The notes: a model not told the origin generated them from the sequence alone. 64,000 nt of DNA from Cellulosilyticum sp. (GCA_015058045.1 SVDC01000006.1:37916-101915); one strand, 5' to 3'. Counted from the stretch's first letter, positions 55,402 to 64,000 are shown. Translations and numbers: made by a program.

Positions 55402-55408
55402 TTTTAAA

Positions 55409-55458
55409 ATAAGAGGGTATCCCAATCATCTTTAAATGATTGGAGATACCCTCTTATC
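55409..55458. terminator. Bidirectional terminator, selO / RpiB-like gene
   Basis: Long stem around AATAAGAGGGTATC with its complement (two mismatches inside), flanked by A and T runs. Confidence 0.85.
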
Positions 55459-55464
55459 TTCTTA

Positions 55465-56106
55465 TTATGCATTTAATACTTCTTTTAAGTAAGCTGCCAT
55501 TTCTTCATCTTGGCAATTTGCAAAGAAATATTCTTGGAATCTTTCACCACTAATTGTTGCTTTTAAAAACTCTTGATCGATCTCTTTAAGAATAGACATC
55601 ATATCTTTATGTGTGATTTTTTTCACATCATTAAGGATATTTCTGTTTTTAGCCATAATTTGTGCTCTTTCTTTTGGATAGCCTTGTCCCATTTCTTGTC
55701 CAAATAATTTTTCAAAGATATATTCTAAGTTTAATTCTGCACCCCAACCAAATCCTTTTGCAAATGGTAATGCAAGTGCATTTCCTGCATTGATTTGAGA
55801 GAATGTGAATGCATCTACTGGATCTTGTGCATGGCCACATACAACCCCTGGGAATGAGTTTGCTGCAAGCATTGCACCCATACCTGTACCACAACCTGTT
55901 ACTACAAAATCCGCAGCTTTACTATTAATTAAAATTGCTGTTAAAAGTCCAGCTTGTACATATGTAAGTTGTGCTTTATCTTCACCTGTATACATACCAT
56001 AGTTAAATACTTCATGGCTTTTTGCTTCTACTACTTTTTTAAGAGCAGCTTCAATTATACTATTTTTAGCTGCCTGACTATTTTCATTAATTAATGCAAT
56101 TTTCAT
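55465..56106 (-). CDS. RpiB/LacA/LacB family sugar-phosphate isomerase
   Basis: Isomerase of 213 residues. The RpiB-like core has the phosphate and active-site loop VVTGCGTGMGAMLAAN with the catalytic Cys (near 72) and QINAGNALALPFAKGFG. An extra 60-residue C-terminal segment (KERAQIMAKNRNILNDV onward) sets it apart from minimal RpiB. Such longer forms occur in sugar-acid or pentose pathways; the substrate is unknown. Single gene. Confidence 0.9.
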   Translation of the reverse strand: MKIALINENSQAAKNSIIEAALKKVVEAKSHEVFNYGMYTGEDKAQLTYVQAGLLTAILINSKAADFVVTGCGTGMGAMLAANSFPGVVCGHAQDPVDAFTFSQINAGNALALPFAKGFGWGAELNLEYIFEKLFGQEMGQGYPKERAQIMAKNRNILNDVKKITHKDMMSILKEIDQEFLKATISGERFQEYFFANCQDEEMAAYLKEVLNA

Positions 56107-56257
56107 TTGTGTACTCCTTTATATTTTTTATATGATTATAATTTATTTTTATATCTTCATCAATAACCTTATCTACAATTGTATACTTTATACATATTCT
56201 AGCACTATTATTTGTCTATTCCTTCTCTTATCACCTCTCTTATCCTTATAAAAATAA

Positions 56258-56306
56258 AGGTATGATAGTCCATCTTCTTTATCTTAGAGAATAGATTATC
56301 ATACCT
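56258..56306 (-). terminator. Terminator downstream of ferredoxin gene
   Basis: AGGTATGATA and TATCATACCT (10 bp) enclose a partly paired 29-base loop; on the minus strand TTTATTTTTA follows. About 70 bases past the stop. Confidence 0.65.
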
Positions 56307-56374
56307 CAAAATCATTTATCCAATATTCCTCACTTTTATTTTAACGCTTTATGAGCTCTTTTATCTTTTATCAT

Positions 56375-56563
56375 CTATGCTGAAGTGCTTTCTACTAGCT
56401 CAATAACATTTCTCCAGCAACGCGTCACACATAAACCACATCCTATACATGCGCTTTGCTTAATCACATAGGGCTGCCCTTTGCTAATACAATGTTTGGG
56501 ACAAATTGTTTTACATGCACCACATCCTACACATTCATGATTAATTCTATATTGTTTTTTCAT
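56375..56563 (-). CDS. Dicluster 4Fe-4S ferredoxin-like protein
   Basis: Protein of 62 residues with two C-x2-C-x2-C-x3-C motifs (CVGCGACKTICP and CIGCGLCVTRCW), a bacterial 2[4Fe-4S] ferredoxin. The start at 56563 follows AAAGGA with a good gap; an earlier in-frame ATG at 56584 has a poorer site. It begins 26 bases after the radical SAM gene and may donate electrons to it or form part of one enzyme system. Confidence 0.88.
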   Translation of the reverse strand: MKKQYRINHECVGCGACKTICPKHCISKGQPYVIKQSACIGCGLCVTRCWRNVIELVESTSA

Positions 56564-56589
56564 TGATTTTATTCCTTTCTTCATGCCAC

Positions 56590-57498
56590 CTATATTCCTT
56601 CACCATTAAACAAGGGAATAAAACTTTCTTTGGCCGTCTCCCCTTCTTGAATAAATCCATTTTCTACACCTAATGCAAGTGCAAAATCTATTAAGCGATT
56701 ATAGGCTCTCCTTGTGACTTTTCGGTTTAGTTCTGGATAATCAGCTACATGCTCTAATGGCGTATATTGATTCATTAAGCTGAGCCAAATAGAATCTCCA
56801 AAGGTTTCATATAAATATCTTACTACGGCCTTAGAATCTATAAGCCCACCCGGTAATAGTAAATGTCTTACAATTACGCCTTTTTGAATCATCCCTTCTT
56901 CATTAAACTGAGCTTTACCTACTTGTCGTACCATTTCTGCTATAGCCATTGAGGCATACTCAAAATAACGGGGTGCCTTAGAATATTTTTTTGCTAAATC
57001 CTCACTATAATACTTAAAATCAGGTAAATAGACATCTACTAACCCTTCTAATAATCTTAAGGTCTCAACTTTTTCATATCCACTACAGTTGTATATAATG
57101 GGTATTGTAAGCCCATGCTTCTTTGCAATCGTTAAGGCTTCTGTGATTTGCAAAGTATAGTGGGTAGGTGTTACTAAATTAATGTTATGTGCTTCTTGAT
57201 TTTGAAGCTCTATAAAAATTTCTGCTAAACGCTCTATAGAAAGTGCCTTGCCTGCATCCCCTTTGGAAAGAATATGATTTTGACAAAAAACACACCCCAT
57301 CGTACATCCCGAGAAAAAAACGGCGCCAGACCCCTTGGTTCCAGAAATGCAAGGTTCCTCCCAATGATGGAGCGCGGCTCTTCCAACTACCAATTCGGCT
57401 GTTTCATGGCAATAGCCTTTTTGTCCACTCTCACGATTGACTTTGCAATTTCTTGGGCATAATTGACACGCCGTTAAAGTTAATCCTTCACTCACCAT
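56590..57498 (-). CDS. Radical SAM protein of the PflX (COG1313) type
   Basis: Pyruvate-formate-lyase-activase-like protein of 302 residues. An N-terminal Cys motif (CQLCPRNC and GYCHE) precedes the radical SAM loop SGCTMGCVFCQN (C-x3-C-x2-C, near 64-71). Then come LVTPTHYTLQI, NCSGYEKVETL and DVYLPDFKYYSEDLAKKYS, which are typical of COG1313. These proteins have no proven substrate. An AAGGAG site precedes the ATG. The ferredoxin gene follows directly in the same transcript. Confidence 0.92.
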   Translation of the reverse strand: MVSEGLTLTACQLCPRNCKVNRESGQKGYCHETAELVVGRAALHHWEEPCISGTKGSGAVFFSGCTMGCVFCQNHILSKGDAGKALSIERLAEIFIELQNQEAHNINLVTPTHYTLQITEALTIAKKHGLTIPIIYNCSGYEKVETLRLLEGLVDVYLPDFKYYSEDLAKKYSKAPRYFEYASMAIAEMVRQVGKAQFNEEGMIQKGVIVRHLLLPGGLIDSKAVVRYLYETFGDSIWLSLMNQYTPLEHVADYPELNRKVTRRAYNRLIDFALALGVENGFIQEGETAKESFIPLFNGEGI

Positions 57499-57619
57499 TC
57501 TACTCCTTTAATGTTTGTTCATTTTACTATTGTACACTTTTTAATCACTTTTGACCAATCCCTACTCCTTTTTTCCAATATATGATAAAATAAGTTAACT
57601 TAATCAAAGGAGAAACACC

Positions 57620-58591
57620 ATGTATTATACAATCCTTCATCTTAAATTTGCCAACGAATCACCTGAAAGCTTATGCGCCATTGAACTCATTGAAATGCAT
57701 AACAAACATATTCTTGAACAAAAAAGTTGGCTCATCAGTCCTGATACACTTTCTATTAGTCCAATCTGCCAGTCTCGCTATGGTATACAACTTTCTGATT
57801 TTATAGATGCCCCTTCCCTTACTGAAGTTTGGGATGATATTTTACCTTATTTACAAAATAAAGTACTCTTTAGTCATAAATCTATTTGGATCATTTCTAT
57901 GTTATTAAAAGTACTAAACTACTATCAGTTAGACTATCCTAAATGCCAAATAGGCTGCACATTAATAATGAGTAAACGTATTTATCCACTATGTACTGGT
58001 CATAGCTTAGATAAACTAAAAGAATACTTAGGTTATTCTCCTTCTAGTAAACAGTCAGCAAGTGATGCCATGTTTATAGTTGCACTTATTCGTGCTCTGA
58101 TGCAATCACAAAATGTTTTTACAATGTATGACCTACTAGAAAGCTTACAACTTCAATTAGGTGAAATCCCTACAAATGGCTCTCTACCTATTATATGGCC
58201 TACTTTTAACGGTTCATTAAAATCACATTCTAAGGCTACTACCGAATCTCCTTCTGATTCCGATCTTATAGCCTCATCCAATGGATTAATACCTACCACA
58301 CTACACTATGATTTTACAGATAAAGTTATTTGCTTAACTGGCGCTTTAGAAAGCATGGTACGTGTCGATGCTGTTAAAAGATTACATGCTCTGGGAGCCA
58401 CTTATACAAGCTCAGTTAATTGTAAGACCAATGCTATTCTTACAAATGTCAAAAACCCTGAACTTTTACCTTTAGATACACTATCTTCTAAACTGCGACG
58501 TGCACTTCTTTTAAAAGCTCAGGGTCAAGCCATTGATATTATTGATGAAGAGACCCTATTAAACGCATGGTCTCATTTCAATCACAAATAA
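57620..58591 (+). CDS. DnaQ-fold (inactive) plus BRCT domain protein
   Basis: Protein of 323 residues. Residues 1-165 align by pattern with DEDDh exonucleases: core start ILHLKFANESPESLCAIELIE, motif II LFSHKSIWII, motif III HSLDKLKEYLGYSPSSKQSASDA. The catalytic Asp/Glu of motif I are His7/Lys9, the motif II Asp is Ile and the motif III His is Lys. Only the last Asp remains. A linker follows, then a BRCT domain (about 230-320, KVICLTGALESMVRVDAVKRLHALGATYTSSVNCKTNAIL). The protein is therefore predicted to bind, not cut, DNA or to act as a scaffold. Confidence 0.82.
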   Translation: MYYTILHLKFANESPESLCAIELIEMHNKHILEQKSWLISPDTLSISPICQSRYGIQLSDFIDAPSLTEVWDDILPYLQNKVLFSHKSIWIISMLLKVLNYYQLDYPKCQIGCTLIMSKRIYPLCTGHSLDKLKEYLGYSPSSKQSASDAMFIVALIRALMQSQNVFTMYDLLESLQLQLGEIPTNGSLPIIWPTFNGSLKSHSKATTESPSDSDLIASSNGLIPTTLHYDFTDKVICLTGALESMVRVDAVKRLHALGATYTSSVNCKTNAILTNVKNPELLPLDTLSSKLRRALLLKAQGQAIDIIDEETLLNAWSHFNHK

Positions 58592-58600
58592 AAGCTTATA

Positions 58601-58975
58601 CTAAGCTTTATATTTTGTATAAAAAGCTTTAAGTTCTGCTTTCTTTTCATCGGACAACTGATGCCATCGTATGCCTTGTAACGCCCCCTCTAATGCACAT
58701 AAGCGATTATAACAAGCAGACTCATCTATTTTTAAAATGCGAAGCCATGCCTGTTGACTGCCTATTGTTTTTAAATCTTCTAGTGTATTAATCCCAACTT
58801 CTTTAAGTTGTTTTTCTAATATTTTCCCTATATTTGGTAAATTTATTAACCTATCCTCTTTTAGCTTTTTATTCGCTACAACTTTTTGCGCATTACTTCC
58901 CTCCTCTATATCATTTACTGCCTGTACCTCTTTTGTTTTCTTTTTAGAAGAAACAAACTCTTTACTTGAAGCCAC
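58601..58975 (-). CDS. TfoX C-terminal domain protein
   Basis: Protein of 124 residues. A charged Lys/Glu-rich N-terminus (1-45) is followed by a TfoX C-terminal domain (helix-hairpin-helix type): LPNIGKILEKQLKEVGINTLEDLKTIGSQQAWLRI, then CALEGALQGIRWHQLSDEKKAELKAFY. In full TfoX this domain follows a competence-regulator domain; here it stands alone. It likely binds DNA or protein. Its stop is 9 bases from that of the convergent BRCT gene. Confidence 0.85.
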   Translation of the reverse strand: MASSKEFVSSKKKTKEVQAVNDIEEGSNAQKVVANKKLKEDRLINLPNIGKILEKQLKEVGINTLEDLKTIGSQQAWLRILKIDESACYNRLCALEGALQGIRWHQLSDEKKAELKAFYTKYKA

Positions 58976-59027
58976 TTAAGCTCCTCCCCTACTTCAAATA
59001 TTTTTTCTTATTATTTTATAATCCTGT

Positions 59028-59678
59028 CTATAATAACTTTTTCAAGCCTACTTGCGCTATAAAACGGCGCCAATTCGTCTCATAAGTAATCTTAGCAAGT
59101 ATTTTACTCAGTACATAGCCTAAAACAACATCAATAATAGAATGTTGTTTTAAGAAAAGTGTGGAAAGACAAATAAGCCAAGCTAAAAGCCCCACGCTTA
59201 AGACAATGCCTTTTCTTTCTTTAAAACACACTGAACGTTTAGTCACTTCATAAATCGCAATGGTACTAGAAACGTGAATCGAAGGACATACATTAGTAGG
59301 CGTATCTATAAGATAGAGTAGTGACACCCATTTACAGAATATATTATCTCTTGGTAGATCGCTTCTAAGGGATAGCCCATTAGGAAAAATCGCATAAATT
59401 ACAATACAAATTGTCATGCCTATAAACATAAGAAAACATAGATTCTGAAAATCTTCTTTCTGCTTAAATAAATAATAACCCAGTGCCCCAATAAGTAAAA
59501 TAAACCAAATAAAGTATGGTATAATAAAAATTTCACAAAATGGAATCCAATCATCTACAATGCAGTGAATCGTGTATTTAGGGACCGAAAACTGCTCTAG
59601 CAAAAAGAAGGCACTTAAATAAAACACAAAATACAATAGTGAAAGGCAATAGGTATGGGTCTTAAACCACGTTTTCAT
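59028..59678 (-). CDS. PAP2 family membrane phosphatase
   Basis: Membrane lipid phosphatase or phosphotransferase of 216 residues, six helices. The catalytic pieces are RSDLPRDN, NVCPSIHVSS (the PSxH motif near 132) and the last motif FLKQHSIIDVVLGY (H and D). The SIHVS spacing suggests the inositol-phosphotransferase-like branch. Substrate unknown. It is a single gene, divergent from the MATE exporter gene. Confidence 0.88.
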   Translation of the reverse strand: MKTWFKTHTYCLSLLYFVFYLSAFFLLEQFSVPKYTIHCIVDDWIPFCEIFIIPYFIWFILLIGALGYYLFKQKEDFQNLCFLMFIGMTICIVIYAIFPNGLSLRSDLPRDNIFCKWVSLLYLIDTPTNVCPSIHVSSTIAIYEVTKRSVCFKERKGIVLSVGLLAWLICLSTLFLKQHSIIDVVLGYVLSKILAKITYETNWRRFIAQVGLKKLL

Positions 59679-59767
59679 TTCTATCTACTCCTCTTCTTTT
59701 TTAATACTTTATATGAGTTTAATTTCCAAATATCAAAACTATTATACTTTTTATTAAGAAAACATGC

Positions 59768-59773
59768 TATAAT
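59768..59773 (+). promoter_or_regulatory. Extended -10 promoter of MATE gene
   Basis: TGCTATAAT (59765-59773), an extended -10 element, with a poor -35. The ATG follows 43 bases later. Confidence 0.55.
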
Positions 59774-59815
59774 AACAGCGTTTAATAAATTATTAGAAAG
59801 AATCAGGTAATTATT

Positions 59816-61189
59816 ATGTTAAAAAAATCTTATGAAATGGATTTATGTCATGGTCCTTTATGGCGTAAAATTCTTGTTTTTTCAATTCCACTTATGTTAT
59901 CTGGTATTTTACAACTTTTATTTAATGCCGCAGATATTGTAGTGGTCGGTCAATATGCTGGTAGTACATCACTTGCAGCAGTAGGTGCTACGAGTTCGCT
60001 CATTAATTTACTAACTAATCTTTTTATGGGGCTATCTATAGGCAGTAATGTACTCATTGCACGCTATTATGGTGCTAAAAATATAAAGGCAACTTCTGAA
60101 ACATTGCATACTTCTATTTTACTAAGTCTCATTAGTGGCTTAGCTTTATCTTTTATAGGCGTTATGCTTGCAGATCCACTTTTAACACTTATGGGTACAC
60201 CGAATGATGTTTTAAGACTTGCCACACTTTATATGAAAATTTATTTTTTAGGTATGCCAGCCATGATGCTATATAACTTTGGAAGTGCCATTTTAAGAGC
60301 TATTGGCGATACCAAACGTCCTTTATATTTTTTAGCCTGTGCTGGTGTGATTAATGTGGTACTCAATCTTTGTTTTGTTATTGTATTTAAGATGAATGTA
60401 GCTGGGGTCGCTCTAGCAACAGTGATAGCACAATATGTTTCTGCCTTCATGATTATTGTAAGCTTAATGCACCAAGAAGGCGCATGTCATTTAGATTTAC
60501 ATGCCCTTCGCCTCTACCCAGATAAGGTTATTGAAATTTTAAAAATTGGTCTTCCTGCTGGTCTGCAAGGTTCTATTTTTTCTATTTCTAATGTACTAAT
60601 TCAATCTTCTATCAACGGCTTTGGTTCTATTGCTATGGCAGGTAATACAGCTGCTTCTAATATTGAAAGTTTTATTTACATATCCATGAATTCTATTCAT
60701 CAAACTGCTTTAAGTTTTACAAGTCAAAACTATGGTGCTAAGCAATATCATCGTATTGGTAAAATACTTGCTATTTGTCTAGCCCTTGTTTCAGGGATTG
60801 GATTAGGGATGGGCTTTTTTGCCTTTCAGTTTGGTTCTAGTCTCCTTAGCATTTATTCTTCAGACCCTGAAGTAATCAGTTATGGTCTAAAACGTATGTC
60901 TATTATTTGTACCTCCTACTTCTTATGTGGTATGATGGATGTCATTGTAGGTTCTTTAAGAGGATTAGGTTTTTCTATGCTGCCTATGATTGTTTCATTA
61001 ATTGGCGCTTGTGGTCTCCGTATCCTTTGGATTTTTACCATTTTTAAAGCACACCATAGCCTTTGGACACTGTATATTTCTTATCCGATTACATGGATTA
61101 TTACTTTTACGGCTCATCTGATTTGTTATTGGATTATCCGCCGTAAATATTTGCAACATCCTTGTCCACAAGAAATACAAGCGATATAG
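59816..61189 (+). CDS. MATE family efflux transporter
   Basis: Cation-coupled multidrug exporter of 457 residues, 12 helices, in the NorM-like/DinF group. The start LCHGPLWRKILVFSIPLMLSGILQLLFNAADIVVVGQYAG is the family's typical first helix. A repeat half begins near 240 (EILKIGLPAGLQGSIFSISNVLIQSSINGFGS). Substrates are unknown. Strong terminator. Single gene. Confidence 0.93.
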   Translation: MLKKSYEMDLCHGPLWRKILVFSIPLMLSGILQLLFNAADIVVVGQYAGSTSLAAVGATSSLINLLTNLFMGLSIGSNVLIARYYGAKNIKATSETLHTSILLSLISGLALSFIGVMLADPLLTLMGTPNDVLRLATLYMKIYFLGMPAMMLYNFGSAILRAIGDTKRPLYFLACAGVINVVLNLCFVIVFKMNVAGVALATVIAQYVSAFMIIVSLMHQEGACHLDLHALRLYPDKVIEILKIGLPAGLQGSIFSISNVLIQSSINGFGSIAMAGNTAASNIESFIYISMNSIHQTALSFTSQNYGAKQYHRIGKILAICLALVSGIGLGMGFFAFQFGSSLLSIYSSDPEVISYGLKRMSIICTSYFLCGMMDVIVGSLRGLGFSMLPMIVSLIGACGLRILWIFTIFKAHHSLWTLYISYPITWIITFTAHLICYWIIRRKYLQHPCPQEIQAI

Positions 61190-61207
61190 CTTATACTGAT
61201 CGCACTT

Positions 61208-61248
61208 AAAAGGCAGCGAAAATGTTTCTACCATTTTCACTGCCTTTT
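61208..61248 (+). terminator. Terminator of MATE gene
   Basis: 17-base stem (AAAAGGCAGCGAAAATG, one mismatch), 7-base loop, TTTT end. Confidence 0.82.
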
Positions 61249-61354
61249 ATTCTTTATTTATATTGTATTTGATCACTTTAGATAACTAGGGATCATTTTT
61301 TTATTAAAGCTCTACTTTAGAATTTATCTTCTCATCATATCCTTCCCAATTATT

Positions 61355-62428
61355 TCACTCTATTTCTTCTTCATACAGTTTGCTTAGAGATTTATTAAAA
61401 ATCATATACTCATCTTCATAAAATGTCTTAAAGTTTTCTGCCATTTCATGTCCTTTATAAGGCACCCAAAATGTACCATTTGGTCCATTCCACCAATTAA
61501 GCATATATGTCATTTGTCTTGCTAAAGGGTCTTCTTTAATAGCCTGTAAAAGCCACGTATACCAGTCTGGAATTTCATTGTGTGCAAGTGCCCAGCCACG
61601 CTCATCTGCATTAAAACGTACCCCAACTTCTGTAATGGCCCCTACTTTTCCTTGTACTTTAGCAATTCGAGTAATAATTTGACAATCTTTTATAAAAGCT
61701 TGTAACCATCCATCTTCTCGCTCAGGTTTATCATGATACATATCAACCCCTAAAATATCAATATAATCTGCTCCCGGATAACGATCTAAGTAATCTTCTT
61801 CATCTTCAAAATGTCCATTTGGTGAATAGACATACAATAAATTATGTAGTTTCTTGGTTTCTTTTAAATAATCTATTGTGTATTGAAATAGCTCTATAAA
61901 TTGTGCTTTGCTGCAATGATCTTTCCCCCACCAAAACCAGCTCCCTGAATGTTCATGAAAAGGTCGAAACAAAAGTGGCACTGAATGACCATTAGGTAAT
62001 TTAACCTCACTTGCAAACTGAGCAAATAAATCTAAATGGGCTTTAAATCTTTTAAAAGTTTCACCTTTAAATGTCAAGATTTCAGCTACTTCATTCCCTG
62101 CTATCTCATTAAAAAGACCTCCTGTCTTAGGATTAAGCATATGCGCACTAATTGTCACAATACCACCTCTAGTAGCTGCCTTCTGTACCCATACCTTAAG
62201 GTCCTCATAACTTCCTTCCTTACCAATCAATGCTAATGTATCCCATCCATAAACAGCTGGAAAATCACCTACTAAATGTGCAACATCTGATTCATCTCCA
62301 TTTTGCACTTGGATAGTTGCACCACTACTGGTTGTATTCTGATGACCAAATAGCATAGCTTTTCCCTGAATACTTTTTAAATAAGCATACACTTTTTTAG
62401 TTTCTTTTGTTGCATTTGGATCTACCAC
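61355..62428 (-). CDS. GH26 beta-mannan hydrolase, probably cytosolic
   Basis: Glycoside hydrolase of family 26, 357 residues. It has GHQNTTSSG, the acid/base Glu in RPFHEHSGSWFWWG (about 159) and the nucleophile Glu in AITEVGVR (about 265). MTYMLNWWNGP lies near the end. It lacks a signal peptide, so it likely hydrolyses imported mannooligosaccharides rather than polymeric mannan. No mannan-using genes or transporter are adjacent. Single gene. Confidence 0.92.
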   Translation of the reverse strand: MVDPNATKETKKVYAYLKSIQGKAMLFGHQNTTSSGATIQVQNGDESDVAHLVGDFPAVYGWDTLALIGKEGSYEDLKVWVQKAATRGGIVTISAHMLNPKTGGLFNEIAGNEVAEILTFKGETFKRFKAHLDLFAQFASEVKLPNGHSVPLLFRPFHEHSGSWFWWGKDHCSKAQFIELFQYTIDYLKETKKLHNLLYVYSPNGHFEDEEDYLDRYPGADYIDILGVDMYHDKPEREDGWLQAFIKDCQIITRIAKVQGKVGAITEVGVRFNADERGWALAHNEIPDWYTWLLQAIKEDPLARQMTYMLNWWNGPNGTFWVPYKGHEMAENFKTFYEDEYMIFNKSLSKLYEEEIE

Positions 62429-62607
62429 TTTTATTCCTCCCTAGTATCTTTCCTCTATATTTTTCTAAGTAAAATACTACTTTATACTATAAAATCACTT
62501 TCCTATTCACAATGGTATTTCTAATATTCTCTCTTTATTTCATGTTCTTTTTTATCCACTTTTCTAACATGTCTATACATACAAACTTAGTCTTTAATAG
62601 GTGCTAT

Positions 62608-62636
62608 TTGATTTTATATTTTAAGCATGGTAAAGT
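62608..62636 (+). promoter_or_regulatory. Promoter of multi-cluster Fe-S protein gene
   Basis: TTGATT (62608-62613) and TAAAGT (62631-62636) with 17-base spacing, 60 bases before the start. Confidence 0.55.
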
Positions 62637-62695
62637 TTAAATATTAAGAAAGAAAACAATACTTATATGAAACAGACTAAATGGAGGCTAATTAT

Positions 62696-63970
62696 ATGAG
62701 TCATATCGTTGGTAAAGAAGCTTATAAAAGTTTAGAAGAACGCTTAAATTTATTTCCTCAAGGTGCTCCATCTTCTAAAACCCTTTATCAAATTTTAAAT
62801 TTACTTTTTTCAGAAGAAGAGGCTAAAATGGCTGCACTTCTACCTGTTCGTCCTTTTACCGTGAAAAAAGCAGCAAAAGTATGGAATATAAGCGAATACC
62901 AAGCTCAACTGCAATTAGAAAATTTATGTAGTAAAGGCGTTTTACTCGATTTAACGCAAGAAGGACAAACGACTTACTTTTTACCTCCTCCTATGATTGG
63001 ATTCTTTGAATTTTCATTAATGCGCACCCATGGACATATGGATCAACAGCTCCTAAGTACTCTTTATCATCAATACCTTAATGTAGAAGAAGATTTCATT
63101 AAGGATTTATTCTTTTCTACCGAAACTAAATTTGGAAGAGCCTTTGTTCAAGAAGGCGTTTTGTCTAGGGAAAATGCTATTCATGTTTTAGATTTTGAAC
63201 GGACAAGCTATCTTATTGAAAATGCTAGAGATATTAGCCTAAGCCTATGTTATTGCCGTCATAAGGAACACCATTTAGGTCATGATTGTTATGCACCTAT
63301 GGAAACTTGTATGACCTTTGGCGCTACAGCACGTTCTTTAACTAAACAAGGTTATGGACGAATAATTGATGCTAAAGAAGCCATGGATATCATCCATATG
63401 TGCTATGACTACAACCTAGTACAATGTGGTGAAAATGTGCGCGAAGGCGGCTCTTTTTTATGTAATTGCTGTGGTTGCTGTTGTGAGGCCATGACTACTG
63501 CTAAACGTTTTGGCATCATGAATCCTATTGAAACAACTGCTTTTATCCCAAGTATTGATGACGATTTATGCGTACATTGTGGCAAATGCCAAAAAGTCTG
63601 CCCTGTTGCTTGTATTGAGCCTATAACGAACGAACAAGGCAATACTTACCTTGCACCAAACCCTAATATTTGTCTTGGATGTGGTGTTTGCGTGCGAAAC
63701 TGTCCTAAGAAAGCAATTCATCTTAATAGACGAGAACAACAAATTCTAACCCCAGCTAATACAACTCATCGAACCGTTCTTATGGCTATTGAAAAAGGCA
63801 CACTCCCTTATTTAATTTTTGATACTAAAGCCTACAAAAGTCATCGTATGATGGCAGCTATCTTATCTGTTATTTTGAATTTGCCACCACTTAAACAAGC
63901 GCTGGCTAGTAAACAACTTAAATCCGTTTATTTAGATCACTTACTTGCTACAAAGAAAAAGCAAAATTAA
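62696..63970 (+). CDS. Multi-cluster Fe-S protein with winged-helix-like N-terminus
   Basis: Protein of 424 residues; I do not recognise the exact family. The N-terminal 105 residues are helical and include an HTH-like stretch (FTVKKAAKVWNISEYQAQLQLENLC). Next come Cys clusters: CYCRHKEHHLGHDC with CMTFG, the dense FLCNCCGCCCEAM, then two ferredoxin clusters (CVHCGKCQKVCP and CLGCGVCVRNCP, about 300-340). No further catalytic motif is seen. The start after GGAGG at 62696 is used. It may be an electron-transfer or redox-sensing protein. Confidence 0.75.
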   Translation: MSHIVGKEAYKSLEERLNLFPQGAPSSKTLYQILNLLFSEEEAKMAALLPVRPFTVKKAAKVWNISEYQAQLQLENLCSKGVLLDLTQEGQTTYFLPPPMIGFFEFSLMRTHGHMDQQLLSTLYHQYLNVEEDFIKDLFFSTETKFGRAFVQEGVLSRENAIHVLDFERTSYLIENARDISLSLCYCRHKEHHLGHDCYAPMETCMTFGATARSLTKQGYGRIIDAKEAMDIIHMCYDYNLVQCGENVREGGSFLCNCCGCCCEAMTTAKRFGIMNPIETTAFIPSIDDDLCVHCGKCQKVCPVACIEPITNEQGNTYLAPNPNICLGCGVCVRNCPKKAIHLNRREQQILTPANTTHRTVLMAIEKGTLPYLIFDTKAYKSHRMMAAILSVILNLPPLKQALASKQLKSVYLDHLLATKKKQN

Positions 63971-64000
63971 GTTCACAAAAAGGCTAGGAAAATTTCATGA

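Overview
The window comes from a low-GC, anaerobic Firmicute, most likely a clostridium of the Lachnospirales/Cellulosilyticum type. The genus is my inference. The evidence is AT-rich intergenic DNA, strong AGGAGG ribosome sites and sigma-A type promoters, single-chain pyruvate:ferredoxin oxidoreductase, anaerobic (glycyl-radical) ribonucleotide reductase, a flavodiiron oxygen reductase, ferrous-iron uptake, a glmS ribozyme and a GH26 mannan hydrolase. It is ordinary chromosome: about 56 protein genes, mostly on the minus strand. I see no rRNA, tRNA, CRISPR array or intact mobile element.

Layout. 0-5.2 kb: a sugar-uptake region with an N-anchored solute-binding protein, a YesM-type kinase and a YesN-type regulator in one operon, then the start of an LplB-type permease cut by the window edge. 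5.3-9.3 kb: DUF523 protein, then clpB behind a ribbon-helix-helix protein with a consensus promoter. 9.3-16.6 kb: spore-cortex type deacetylase PdaA, small membrane proteins, an orphan BMP-family lipoprotein, an MFS exporter, a PhzF-like isomerase, and a decayed patch with a TIGR04076-like pseudogene and an IS3-type transposase scrap. 16.8-30.4 kb: glmS with its ribozyme, a Pro/Thr-rich secreted protein, a SulP transporter, a DUF815 ATPase, a three-gene secreted protein/M16 peptidase/L,D-transpeptidase run, and a McrA-like HNH protein.

30.6-40.7 kb is the redox and iron block. It holds PFOR, a divergent flavodiiron gene under a promoter overlapped by a PerR-box-like palindrome, a Cys-rich HxlR regulator, a feoA-feoA-feoB-FeoB-associated-protein operon with a perfect sigma-A promoter and a Fur-box-like repeat, and a bacteriohemerythrin. 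Together these suggest coordinated iron and oxygen control. 41-53.7 kb: ClC channel, nrdD-nrdG-dut, DUF1653/FAH, MnmM, a predicted ferritin-like protein, an amidohydrolase, PrfC and a CofE-like protein.

53.9-64 kb: SelO AMPylase, an RpiB-like isomerase, a PflX-like radical SAM protein with a ferredoxin, a DnaQ-fold/BRCT protein whose exonuclease residues are mostly gone, a TfoX C-domain protein, PAP2 phosphatase, MATE exporter, a leaderless GH26 enzyme and a multi-cluster Fe-S protein. Many genes are single and bounded by strong hairpin terminators, several of them shared between convergent genes. Coordinates use the start codon best supported by a ribosome site, so some starts lie inside the longest open frame.
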